Assembly: GCA_018666235.1 (NCBI GenBank)
Contig: JABJAB010000004.1
Coordinates: 1-5,692 of the forward strand
Length of the DNA stretch: 5,692 nt
Origin: Ilumatobacter sp.
Lineage (GTDB): Bacteria > Actinomycetota > Acidimicrobiia > Acidimicrobiales > Ilumatobacteraceae
Direction of reading: 5' to 3'
Shown: positions 1-5,580 of the stretch, one piece after another
Layout: each line of letters begins with the position of its first letter
How positions within the stretch are numbered: position 1 is the stretch's first letter
The notes under the pieces: generated by a model
What the model saw: the letters and a program-made list of their open reading frames with translations, nothing else
Told to the model about the DNA's origin: nothing
Databases searched by the model: none
Translations under genes and position numbers: made by a program

Positions 1-60
1 ATCAAGTTGACGGCAACCGACGCCGGGCACGACCCTCAAGTGGGAGCCGGATTGAGTTGA
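1..60 (+). CDS. Possible 3' end of an unidentified plus-strand gene (partial)
   Basis: Frame 1 of the plus strand is open from the window edge and ends with TGA at 58-60, giving a 19-residue tail that reads IKLTATDAGHDPQVGAGLS. The stop lies immediately next to the stop of the convergent minus-strand flavoprotein gene (TAG complement at 61-63), an arrangement common for tightly packed convergent genes. I do not recognise the tail. Nineteen open codons can easily occur by chance in GC-rich DNA, and the minus strand of this stretch is also open in one frame, so this is only a weak call. No terminator-like hairpin with a T-run is visible here. Confidence 0.25.
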   Translation: MKLTATDAGHDPQVGAGLS

Positions 61-1428
61 CTACTCCGCTGCCTCGGCAAGCGCTTCGCTCAGCGCCGGA
101 TGCACGAGGATGCTCTCAACCAGGTCACTCACCGTCAAGCTTGCCGTCACTGCGACCGCGATGACGGAGATCAATTCGGCTGCGTGACGGCCGACAATCG
201 ACCCACCGAGTATCTCACCGGTGTTCGGGTCGGAGATGATCTTGACGAACCCTCGAGTGTCGCTGTTGATCATTGCCTTTGCGGTCGACGAGAAGGGCAC
301 CTTGGTCACGCGGATCTTGCGACCCGAAGCGAATGCCTCCGCCTCTGCCAAGCCGACGTCGGCAATTTCAGGCTCGGTGAAGATCGCCGAGGCGGCTTTG
401 TCGTAGTCGAGGTGGCGATGGTTGCGGGTGTGGAGGCCCATCACGTGTTCGGCGACTTTGCGACCCTGAATCGACGCCACGGATGACAGCGGGAGCTTGC
501 CACTGATATCGCCCGCTGCATAAATGTGCCCGACGTTGGTGACGCAGTGCTGGTTGATGTCGACATAGCCCCAGTCATTGACGTCGACGCCCGCCGCATC
601 GAGGCCAATGCCGGCGGTGTTCGGCACAGAACCGATGGCCAACACCGCATGGGACGATTCGATGACTCGACCATCGTCGCAGCGGACGACAACGGTGTCG
701 CCAGCCTCGGAACGCTCGATTGCCTCTGCCCGGGCGCCCATCACCAGTTTCACGCCACGACGCATGAACTCCTGCTCAAGCACGGCAGCGACTTCAGGAT
801 CCTTGCCGGGCAGCACCTGCTGCCGGCTGACGACGAGGGTGACCTTGGCCCCGAACGACGAGAACATGTGGACGAACTCCACGCCGGTGACACCGGAGCC
901 GACAACGGTAACACTGTCGGGAAATACCTTGGGCGGATAACAGTCGCGTGTCGTGAGGATGCGGTCACCGTCAGGGTGGCACCACTCGGGGACACGCGGC
1001 TGCGAGCCGGTTGACACCAGCGCGGCGTCGAACTCGACGGTCTGGAGGCCATCGACACATTCGACTTCCATTGTGTGCGGACCCGTGAACCGGCCCGACC
1101 CACGGAGAATGCGAATGCCCTGGCTCTCGAGGATCTCGGTGTTGTTGTCGCGCATCCGGTTCTTGATGCTTTCGATGCGGGTGGTCAGGCTCTCGACGTC
1201 GACTTCGGCATCGTTGTTCTCCAACCCCATGCCTTCGAGACGATTCGAGAAGCTGATCGCGCCGCCGGTGGCAATCATCGTCTTCGACGGAATGCAGTCC
1301 CACAGATGGGCCGCTCCCCCGACGACGTCGCGCTCGACCATGGTGACCTCAGCCCCCATCCGCGCCGCATGCGTCGCCGCATTGTTACCGGCTGGGCCGC
1401 CGCCGAGGATGACAAATCGTGTGCTCAC
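61..1428 (-). CDS. lpdA: LpdA-like NAD(P)H:quinone reductase / pyridine nucleotide-disulfide oxidoreductase family flavoprotein
   Basis: A 455-residue cytosolic FAD enzyme of the dihydrolipoamide dehydrogenase/glutathione reductase fold. The FAD-binding Rossmann motif GGGPAG is at residues 9-14. The second nucleotide-binding motif GSGVTG is at 177-182, followed by Ser201-Arg202 where NADH-specific enzymes usually carry an acidic residue, so NADPH use is plausible. The FAD-contacting AAGD is at 304-307, and the C-terminal dimerisation domain spans about 345-455. At the active site GGAAHLWDCIPSK (37-49), the first cysteine of the CxxxxC redox pair is Ala40 and only Cys45 remains, as in Mycobacterium LpdA (Rv3303c), which reduces quinones and lacks lipoamide activity. 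Unlike Rv3303c as I recall it, the C-terminal His-Glu pair (His443, Glu448 in HPALSE) is kept. No E1 or E2 subunit gene is nearby. The start is GTG at 1428; there is no Shine-Dalgarno, but a -10 motif lies 6 nt upstream. Soluble transhydrogenase is an alternative. The family is certain, the substrate is not. Confidence 0.85.
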   Translation of the reverse strand: MSTRFVILGGGPAGNNAATHAARMGAEVTMVERDVVGGAAHLWDCIPSKTMIATGGAISFSNRLEGMGLENNDAEVDVESLTTRIESIKNRMRDNNTEILESQGIRILRGSGRFTGPHTMEVECVDGLQTVEFDAALVSTGSQPRVPEWCHPDGDRILTTRDCYPPKVFPDSVTVVGSGVTGVEFVHMFSSFGAKVTLVVSRQQVLPGKDPEVAAVLEQEFMRRGVKLVMGARAEAIERSEAGDTVVVRCDDGRVIESSHAVLAIGSVPNTAGIGLDAAGVDVNDWGYVDINQHCVTNVGHIYAAGDISGKLPLSSVASIQGRKVAEHVMGLHTRNHRHLDYDKAASAIFTEPEIADVGLAEAEAFASGRKIRVTKVPFSSTAKAMINSDTRGFVKIISDPNTGEILGGSIVGRHAAELISVIAVAVTASLTVSDLVESILVHPALSEALAEAAE

Positions 1429-1434
1429 ACGGTC

Positions 1435-1440
1435 AGGCTA
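1435..1440 (-). promoter_or_regulatory. Putative -10 element for a leaderless lpdA transcript
   Basis: Read on the minus strand, TAGCCT is followed by 6 nt (gaccgt) and then the GTG start at 1428. This fits the actinobacterial TANNNT -10 consensus with transcription starting at, or within a base of, the start codon. No Shine-Dalgarno lies upstream of the GTG, which agrees with leaderless translation. I see no convincing -35 hexamer. If real, lpdA has its own promoter within the 64-bp gap after the peptidase gene instead of depending wholly on readthrough. Confidence 0.4.
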
Positions 1441-1442
1441 CG

Positions 1443-1457
1443 CGAGTAATTGACTCG
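1443..1457. repeat. Short inverted repeat in the lpdA promoter region
   Basis: CGAGT (1443-1447) and ACTCG (1453-1457) are perfect reverse complements around the 5-nt centre AATTG. The element lies immediately upstream of the proposed lpdA -10 motif, where a regulator operator could sit. Five-base arms are short and may be chance. It could also form a small hairpin after the peptidase gene, but no T-run follows, so a terminator role is unlikely. Confidence 0.25.
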
Positions 1458-1492
1458 GGGCGTCGACCGATGGGCCGTGATGTCGCAGGTGT

Positions 1493-2815
1493 TCAGTGGT
1501 CGCCGACGTACAGGCCGTCGTCAGCGAAGATCGTCGACCGTTCGGATTCTCCATCCAGCGCAGCCAACGATCCGGCATTCGTGTTGCCGCAGTACCTGCT
1601 CGGGTACAACCCGACGTCGCGTCGCTTGCCGACCCATTCAAAGTGCATACCGTCAGGCGTCAGGAAGTTGCCGCCCCAGGCAAAGCCATGCTTGCGGAAA
1701 ATCCGAACGGTGCGACAGTCCATGTCCGGCGGAGCGCAGCCCTGGCACGAACCGACAGTGTTCGTGTCCACCGCCTGGCCCCACGTGTGACGCGACAAGA
1801 AGCCGATGCTGCTGTTTGGGGTCAGTCTGTTGAATCGCGGGACATAACAGCCGCCTGCCGTGTTCGCGTGGAAATAGTTGATCGTGTACTCGAGACCGGA
1901 CGCGATGACTTCGTTCATCGCGTTCGTCAGCGCAGCGCGTACGAGGTTGTGACACCCGGACCTCAGACTCAGCTGACCGATGGAGCCCGCCGAGATGTTC
2001 GCGTTCTTCCAGGTGCTGTCGATCGACACCGATCCGTTCGTGTTGACACGGTAGGCAAACTCGCCCAGGGCAGCTTTCGTTTGCGCCATCCCGAGCGTCG
2101 CATCCGGATCTGGCGGATCCCAGCTGCGGCGCACGCGGATTGATGTACTGATCAAGTTCTGCCTGATGAGTTCGGCATCGAGCGAGGCTCGCGAGTCGAA
2201 GCCCCAAAGCACCATCCGGCTCTCACGCGTGACGCCGAGACGCTCCGCAGCCTCAATCGACAACAACAACTCGGTACCGCCGGAGATTTCGTCTGGGACG
2301 ACCTTCGCAATGGTGAACTGCAGCACCGCACCGTTGGAAGCGACGAGGTCGACAACGTCACCGGCACGAGCCCCGCGCAGCTCGGCTGTCAGTTGACCCA
2401 TCACGATGTCGGTGGCGGTCAGGACTGCAGCAACGTCGTTGCCCATCAGATTTGCGACCGCATGTGCCGGTAGCACCGTCGTGGCCATGGGATACGAGTA
2501 GCCGGAGGGTGCCTGTTGCACGACCGAGCCACCTCGACGAACACGTCGCATCCCGGTACTCGCAGAGCGACCAATTGCGCCGGTGCCTCCGGCCGCTCGG
2601 GTGGCAGCCAACGCCCGTGCGCCGACATCGGACCGAAGCGCTCCGCTGTTGTAGATGGTCACGACGTCGACGTCCGGCCCTGCCGGGCCGGGAACACGAA
2701 CCGCCGGCTGCGCCACCGCAGCTGGGCCGTCGATCTGCGGGTCACTCAGCGCGACCACCGGAAGTGCACCGGCCAGAGCAAGAGCGATCGCGATGACGAC
2801 AGCGGGACGGCGCAT
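1493..2815 (-). CDS. Secreted M15-family zinc D,D-/L,D-peptidase with an N-terminal domain of uncertain type
   Basis: A 440-residue predicted exported peptidoglycan peptidase. A signal peptide is evident at the N terminus (MRRPAVVIAIALALAG, then a probable cut near residues 22-26). An Ala/Gly/Pro-rich stretch follows to about 105. A domain at about 107-205 (GDVVDL at 152-157, then a GG-x-ELL segment) weakly resembles the extracytoplasmic core of FtsX/MacB-type permeases. The M15 catalytic domain covers about 285-405. SRHTWGQAVD matches the M15 SxHxxGxAxD zinc motif (His343, Asp350), and DGMHFE supplies Asp388 as likely catalytic acid/base and His391 as third zinc ligand, the arrangement of T5 endolysin-like M15 enzymes. 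Six cysteines (288, 323, 357, 360, 367, 409) suggest disulfides outside the cell. An in-frame ATG at 2911 exists but would overlap lysS. I chose 2815 because it begins a clean signal peptide and has TAGCAT 7 nt upstream; ATG 2848 is the alternative. Substrate specificity cannot be told from sequence alone. Confidence 0.82.
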   Translation of the reverse strand: MRRPAVVIAIALALAGALPVVALSDPQIDGPAAVAQPAVRVPGPAGPDVDVVTIYNSGALRSDVGARALAATRAAGGTGAIGRSASTGMRRVRRGGSVVQQAPSGYSYPMATTVLPAHAVANLMGNDVAAVLTATDIVMGQLTAELRGARAGDVVDLVASNGAVLQFTIAKVVPDEISGGTELLLSIEAAERLGVTRESRMVLWGFDSRASLDAELIRQNLISTSIRVRRSWDPPDPDATLGMAQTKAALGEFAYRVNTNGSVSIDSTWKNANISAGSIGQLSLRSGCHNLVRAALTNAMNEVIASGLEYTINYFHANTAGGCYVPRFNRLTPNSSIGFLSRHTWGQAVDTNTVGSCQGCAPPDMDCRTVRIFRKHGFAWGGNFLTPDGMHFEWVGKRRDVGLYPSRYCGNTNAGSLAALDGESERSTIFADDGLYVGDH

Positions 2816-2822
2816 CAGGAGA

Positions 2823-2828
2823 ATGCTA
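2823..2828 (-). promoter_or_regulatory. Putative -10 element for the M15 peptidase gene
   Basis: On the minus strand TAGCAT is followed by 7 nt (tctcctg) and then ATG at 2815. This matches TANNNT with a transcription start at the initiation codon. The bases before the ATG resemble an anti-Shine-Dalgarno, not a ribosome site, so leaderless translation is the simplest reading. It also argues for the 2815 start over the upstream ATGs. No clear -35 is seen. Confidence 0.4.
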
Positions 2829-2872
2829 CGAACTCGCGACGAAAACATGGTGGCACGACCCCGAAGTTTCGC

Positions 2873-2878
2873 TACGGT
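2873..2878 (+). promoter_or_regulatory. Putative -10 element for lysS
   Basis: TACGGT fits TANNNT and lies 9 nt before the GTG start of lysS at 2888, so the transcript would begin about 2-3 nt before, or at, the start codon. There is no Shine-Dalgarno in front of the GTG. Together with the oppositely oriented TAGCAT at 2823-2828 it would make 2816-2887 a compact divergent promoter region. The -35 region is not recognisable. Confidence 0.35.
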
Positions 2879-2887
2879 CATCGCACC

Positions 2888-4435
2888 GTGAGCGAGCCGA
2901 CCGACCCCCATTCCGACGACACTCCGGATGTCGTCGCCGCCCCTGAGGCGGCTGCCGGAAGCGGCCTCGCTGCCGAAAAGGAACGCCGGCTGGGCCTGGT
3001 CGAAGCCATGCGGGAGTCAGGCGACAACCCATACCCCTACCGGTTCGACCGCACCCACACGCTGGCCGATGTGCGCAGCGGCTGGGGGCACCTCGAGCCG
3101 GGCATCGAAACCGAGGATCCAGTCTCGGTCGCAGGCCGCATCATGCTCAAGCGCGACTCAGGCAAGCTCATCTTCGCCACGATCCGCGACCGGTCCGGCG
3201 AAATCCAACTCTTCATCTCGAAAGCTGTGGTCGGCGACGACGAGTTCGCTGCCATCAAGGACCTTGATCTCGGCGATTGGGTCGGAGTCAACGGCACGGT
3301 GATGACCACCCGCAAAGGCGAGTTGTCGGTCAAGCCCGATCATGTCGAATTGCTGTCCAAGGCCATCCGTCCAATGCCCGACAAGTGGCACGGGCTCACC
3401 GACGTCGACACTCGATTCCGCCAACGGTATGCAGACTTGATCGTCAACGAGGACGCGCGCCGCAACTTCGAGATCCGCCACGAGACCGTCGCCAGTTTCC
3501 GCCGAACCCTTGCGAAGCATGGGTTCATCGAAGTCGAGACGCCGGTGCTGCATCCCGAGGTCGGCGGCGCCCACGCTCGGCCGTTCACCACCCACCACAA
3601 CACACTCGACATGCAGCTGTACTTGCGCATCGCCGTCGAGTTGTACCTCAAGCGCTTGATCGTCGGCGGAATGGAACGCGTCTACGAAATCGCACGGACG
3701 TTCCGCAACGAGGGCGTCTCGACTCGACACAACCCCGAGTTCACGATGATGGAGCTCTATCAGGCCTTCGGTGACTGGAACGACGTGATGGACATCACCG
3801 AGGAACTCATCACCACCGCCGCCCAAGATGCCCTCGGCACCACGGTCGTCGAAGTTCGCGGTGAGCAGGTCGACCTGGCTGATGCCTGGCCTCGCAAACG
3901 CATGATTGACTACGCCTCCGAAGGCACCGGCGTCGAGCTCCATCCGTCCATGCCGATCTCCGACGTCCGCAAGGTCGCTGCGAATCACGACGTCTTCGTC
4001 GAAGACCGCTGGGGCGCCGGCAAGATCATTGAGGAGCTGTTCGAGAAGACGGCCGAGTCATCGATCATCCGGCCGACCTTCGTCACCGGACACCCGGTCG
4101 AGATCTCGCCGCTCGCGCGCGTTGATCGCAACGATCCCTTCCTCACCGAACGGTTCGAGTTGTTCGTCGACGGCCGAGAGCTCGCCAACGGGTACTCCGA
4201 GTTGAACGACCCCGTCGAGCAGCGTGCACGGTTCGAAGACGAACAGGCGGCCAAGGCGGCCGGCGACGACGAAGCCGGCAGCCTCGACGAGGACTACATC
4301 CGAGCGCTCGAGTACGGCATGCCACCCACCGGTGGTCTCGGCATCGGCATCGACCGTCTGGCGATGCTGTTGGCGGGCGTCGACTCGATCAAGGAAGTCA
4401 TCCTCTTCCCCACCCTCCGACCCGAAGTTCACTGA
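2888..4435 (+). CDS. lysS: Lysyl-tRNA synthetase, class II
   Basis: A 515-residue cytosolic enzyme that activates L-lysine with ATP and charges tRNA-Lys. An acidic, low-complexity N-terminal tail of about 30 residues precedes the conserved DNPYPYRF and THTLADVR segments. The OB-fold anticodon-binding domain runs from about 79 to 170 (VSVAGRIM, FATIRDRSGEIQLF). The class II catalytic domain has motif 1 around 217-240 (ETPVLHPEVGGAHARPF), motif 2 beginning at Arg273 (FRNEGVSTRHNPEF), and motif 3 at about 482-495 (GGLGIGIDRLAML), ending in the LysRS signature LFPTLRPE. Length is normal for bacterial LysRS. The reading frame stays open far upstream (to 2516), but that part is antisense to the peptidase gene. 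The GTG at 2888 gives a tail of normal length and has a -10-like motif just before it. lysS is divergent from the peptidase gene and reads towards dapD 94 bp downstream. No key residue appears to be missing. Confidence 0.97.
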   Translation: MSEPTDPHSDDTPDVVAAPEAAAGSGLAAEKERRLGLVEAMRESGDNPYPYRFDRTHTLADVRSGWGHLEPGIETEDPVSVAGRIMLKRDSGKLIFATIRDRSGEIQLFISKAVVGDDEFAAIKDLDLGDWVGVNGTVMTTRKGELSVKPDHVELLSKAIRPMPDKWHGLTDVDTRFRQRYADLIVNEDARRNFEIRHETVASFRRTLAKHGFIEVETPVLHPEVGGAHARPFTTHHNTLDMQLYLRIAVELYLKRLIVGGMERVYEIARTFRNEGVSTRHNPEFTMMELYQAFGDWNDVMDITEELITTAAQDALGTTVVEVRGEQVDLADAWPRKRMIDYASEGTGVELHPSMPISDVRKVAANHDVFVEDRWGAGKIIEELFEKTAESSIIRPTFVTGHPVEISPLARVDRNDPFLTERFELFVDGRELANGYSELNDPVEQRARFEDEQAAKAAGDDEAGSLDEDYIRALEYGMPPTGGLGIGIDRLAMLLAGVDSIKEVILFPTLRPEVH

Positions 4436-4438
4436 CCA

Positions 4439-4504
4439 CGAGTGACTCCGGGGTCGGGACCAGGTGTAGCTCAGCTACTCCGGGGCCGGGCCACGCGTCA
4501 CTCG
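4439..4504 (+). other. Structured lysS-dapD intergenic element: outer inverted repeat enclosing three small hairpins
   Basis: CGAGTGAC (4439-4446) and GTCACTCG (4497-4504) are perfect 8-base complements. Between them lie three inverted repeats: GGTC-GG-GACC (4452-4461), GTAGCT-C-AGCTAC (4466-4478, extended by GG/CC pairs outside a T-T mismatch), and GGCC-G-GGCC (4484-4492). Drawn together they would make a closed multibranch fold, although the 1-2 base loops of two hairpins mean real stems would be shorter. No T-run follows, so a classical intrinsic terminator is not shown. It ends 25 nt before the dapD start, leaving the ribosome site free. It could be a terminator or processing site for lysS, or a leader element for dapD. 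Pairing is read directly from the sequence; function is unknown. Confidence 0.45.
4445..4493 (+). repeat. Imperfect direct repeat, two copies 32 bp apart
   Basis: ACTCCGGGGTCGGGACCA (4445-4462) recurs as ACTCCGGGGCCGGGCCA (4477-4493), with one T/C change and one missing base. The copies sit on both sides of the GTAGCT/AGCTAC hairpin. They may be the two half-sites of a regulator, or reflect local duplication. Each copy carries its own small internal hairpin, and the changed base is compensated in part: GGTC/GACC in the first, GGCC/GGCC in the second. Confidence 0.6.
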
Positions 4505-4519
4505 ACCATCTGAAAATCT

Positions 4520-4523
4520 GGAG
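4520..4523 (+). promoter_or_regulatory. Shine-Dalgarno of dapD
   Basis: GGAG is followed by 6 nt (aaacca) and then ATG at 4530. It decides this start over the next in-frame ATG at 4539. dapD is the one gene here with an evident ribosome site, which means it is translated from a transcript with a leader and may include the structured element upstream. Confidence 0.75.
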
Positions 4524-4529
4524 AAACCA

Positions 4530-5495
4530 ATGACACGCATGGCATGGGGCGCTGGCCTCGCAACGATCGACTCAGCAGGCAACACGCTCGACACCTGGTA
4601 CCGCTGGCTTGGCTGGGGCGAGTACGGCAGCGACCCCGGCGCAGATGGCGCCGGGGGCGACTCTGTGCACTGGGACACGATCGAATCAAAGCTCGGCATG
4701 CGCGATCACCGTGACGAAGTACGCAACGTCACGATCCGGCCCGTCCGAATTTCGGTTGATGTCGATGCAGCACCCGCCTCGCCAGAGGATGCGTATCTCC
4801 GACTGCACCTACTCTCCCACCGCCTCGCTCCCCCGCACTCTTTGAACATGGACGGCACCTTCGGGGCCCTCAACAACGTCGCGTGGACCAACCTCGGGCC
4901 CGTTGCTGTCTCCGCGCTTGACGACGTTCGACTCAAGGTGAAGCTCGACGGCGGCGTACTGAGCGTGCACGGCCTCGACAAGTTTCCGCGCATGACCGAC
5001 TACGTGGTGCCCACCGGCGTCCGCATCGCCGATGCCGATCGTGTGCGACTCGGCGCCCACCTCGCCGAAGGCACCACGGTGATGCACGAGGGCTTCTGCA
5101 ACTTCAACGCAGGCACGCTCGGCACCTCGATGGTGGAAGGCCGCATCTCAGCCGGCGTCGTGGTCGGCAACGGTTCCGACGTGGGCGGCGGCGCCTCGAT
5201 CCAGGGCACGCTGTCCGGCGGCGGCACCGAGACCATCTCGATCGGCGAGCGCTGCCTGCTCGGGGCAAATGCCGGCATCGGCATCAGCCTCGGTGACGAC
5301 TGCGTTGTCGAAGCCGGTCTCTACATCACCGCCGCAACGCCAATTCTGACTCCCGACGGCGTCGTCAAGGCTCGGGACATCTCCGGAGTCAGCGGTGTCC
5401 TGTTCATTCGTGATGGGCAAACAGGACAGGTCATCGCCCGGCCGCGCGATAAGAGCTGGGGCGAACTGAACAGCGAACTGCATTCGAACCAGTAG
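4530..5495 (+). CDS. dapD: 2,3,4,5-tetrahydropyridine-2,6-dicarboxylate N-succinyltransferase (actinobacterial type)
   Basis: A 321-residue cytosolic enzyme that transfers succinyl from succinyl-CoA to tetrahydrodipicolinate, a step in the succinylase route to meso-diaminopimelate and lysine. The sequence follows Mycobacterium DapD (Rv1201c, 317 aa) almost throughout: DAYLRLHLLSHRL near the end of the N-terminal domain, KFPRM from Lys151, then a long left-handed beta-helix of hexapeptide repeats at about 163-275. The MVEGRISAG segment places Glu203 where the mycobacterial catalytic glutamate (Glu199) lies, and the GGGASI and GTLSGGG loops of the active-site region are intact. Such enzymes are trimers with active sites between subunits. 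The N-terminal 50 residues are Gly/Trp-rich and less conserved, as expected. It follows lysS on the same strand with a 94-bp gap, so cotranscription is possible but the spacer has structure of its own. Confidence 0.96.
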   Translation: MTRMAWGAGLATIDSAGNTLDTWYRWLGWGEYGSDPGADGAGGDSVHWDTIESKLGMRDHRDEVRNVTIRPVRISVDVDAAPASPEDAYLRLHLLSHRLAPPHSLNMDGTFGALNNVAWTNLGPVAVSALDDVRLKVKLDGGVLSVHGLDKFPRMTDYVVPTGVRIADADRVRLGAHLAEGTTVMHEGFCNFNAGTLGTSMVEGRISAGVVVGNGSDVGGGASIQGTLSGGGTETISIGERCLLGANAGIGISLGDDCVVEAGLYITAATPILTPDGVVKARDISGVSGVLFIRDGQTGQVIARPRDKSWGELNSELHSNQ

Positions 5496-5525
5496 CAAGC
5501 ACCACATCGAGCACCGCAGTTTCGA

Positions 5526-5531
5526 TACGTT
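5526..5531 (+). promoter_or_regulatory. Weak -10-like motif upstream of the LigD-like gene
   Basis: TACGTT in the 85-bp gap after dapD fits TANNNT and would give a leader of about 40 nt before the ATG at 5581. No -35 hexamer is evident at the expected distance. The gap otherwise shows only short palindromes (TCTGCAGA at 5566-5573, GGTG-TG-CACC at 5542-5551) and no T-tailed terminator. This may be a chance match. Confidence 0.2.
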
Positions 5532-5580
5532 GCAGCGCAATGGTGTGCACCGCTCCGAGCCACAATCTGCAGAGCTGCTG

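Noticed and set aside
1..60. A minus-strand gene downstream of lpdA starting at the GTG or TTG in this stretch
   Set aside because: A short frame is open to the window edge, but the fragment is too short to recognise and GAGGG lies too close to the GTG for a normal ribosome site.
100..1449. Several plus-strand open frames opposite lpdA (100-486, 526-1014, 953-1453, 1075-1449)
   Set aside because: All lie antisense to a gene with clear family motifs along its length, overlap each other, and show no recognisable protein features.
2516..2887. Upstream extension of the lysS reading frame by 124 codons
   Set aside because: It is antisense to the peptidase gene, has an Arg/Ser-rich composition typical of a shadow frame, and would give LysRS an abnormal N terminus.
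2816..2911. Earlier starts of the M15 peptidase at ATG 2911, 2881 or 2848
   Set aside because: 2911 would overlap the lysS coding start, 2881 leaves almost no room for a promoter beside lysS, and none has a Shine-Dalgarno. 2815 begins a typical signal peptide and has a well-placed -10 motif. 2848 cannot be fully excluded.
3158..3988. A 276-codon minus-strand open frame inside lysS
   Set aside because: Mirror frame of a strongly conserved GC-rich gene; no recognisable domain and no room for separate expression signals.
4464..4492. A tRNA-like stretch (GTGTAGCTCAGCTAC) resembling the D-arm/A-box of a tRNA gene
   Set aside because: No GG pair of the D-loop, no T-arm motif (GGTTCRANTCC) downstream, no acceptor stem, and the segment is better explained as a simple inverted repeat.
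4439..4504. Intrinsic (rho-independent) terminator after lysS
   Set aside because: Hairpins exist, but no T-run follows any of them. Termination here remains possible but is not shown by sequence.
4436..4529. Lysine riboswitch (L-box) or T-box leader before dapD
   Set aside because: Both classes are considerably longer than this 94-bp gap, and none of their conserved cores (such as the T-box antiterminator sequence) is present.
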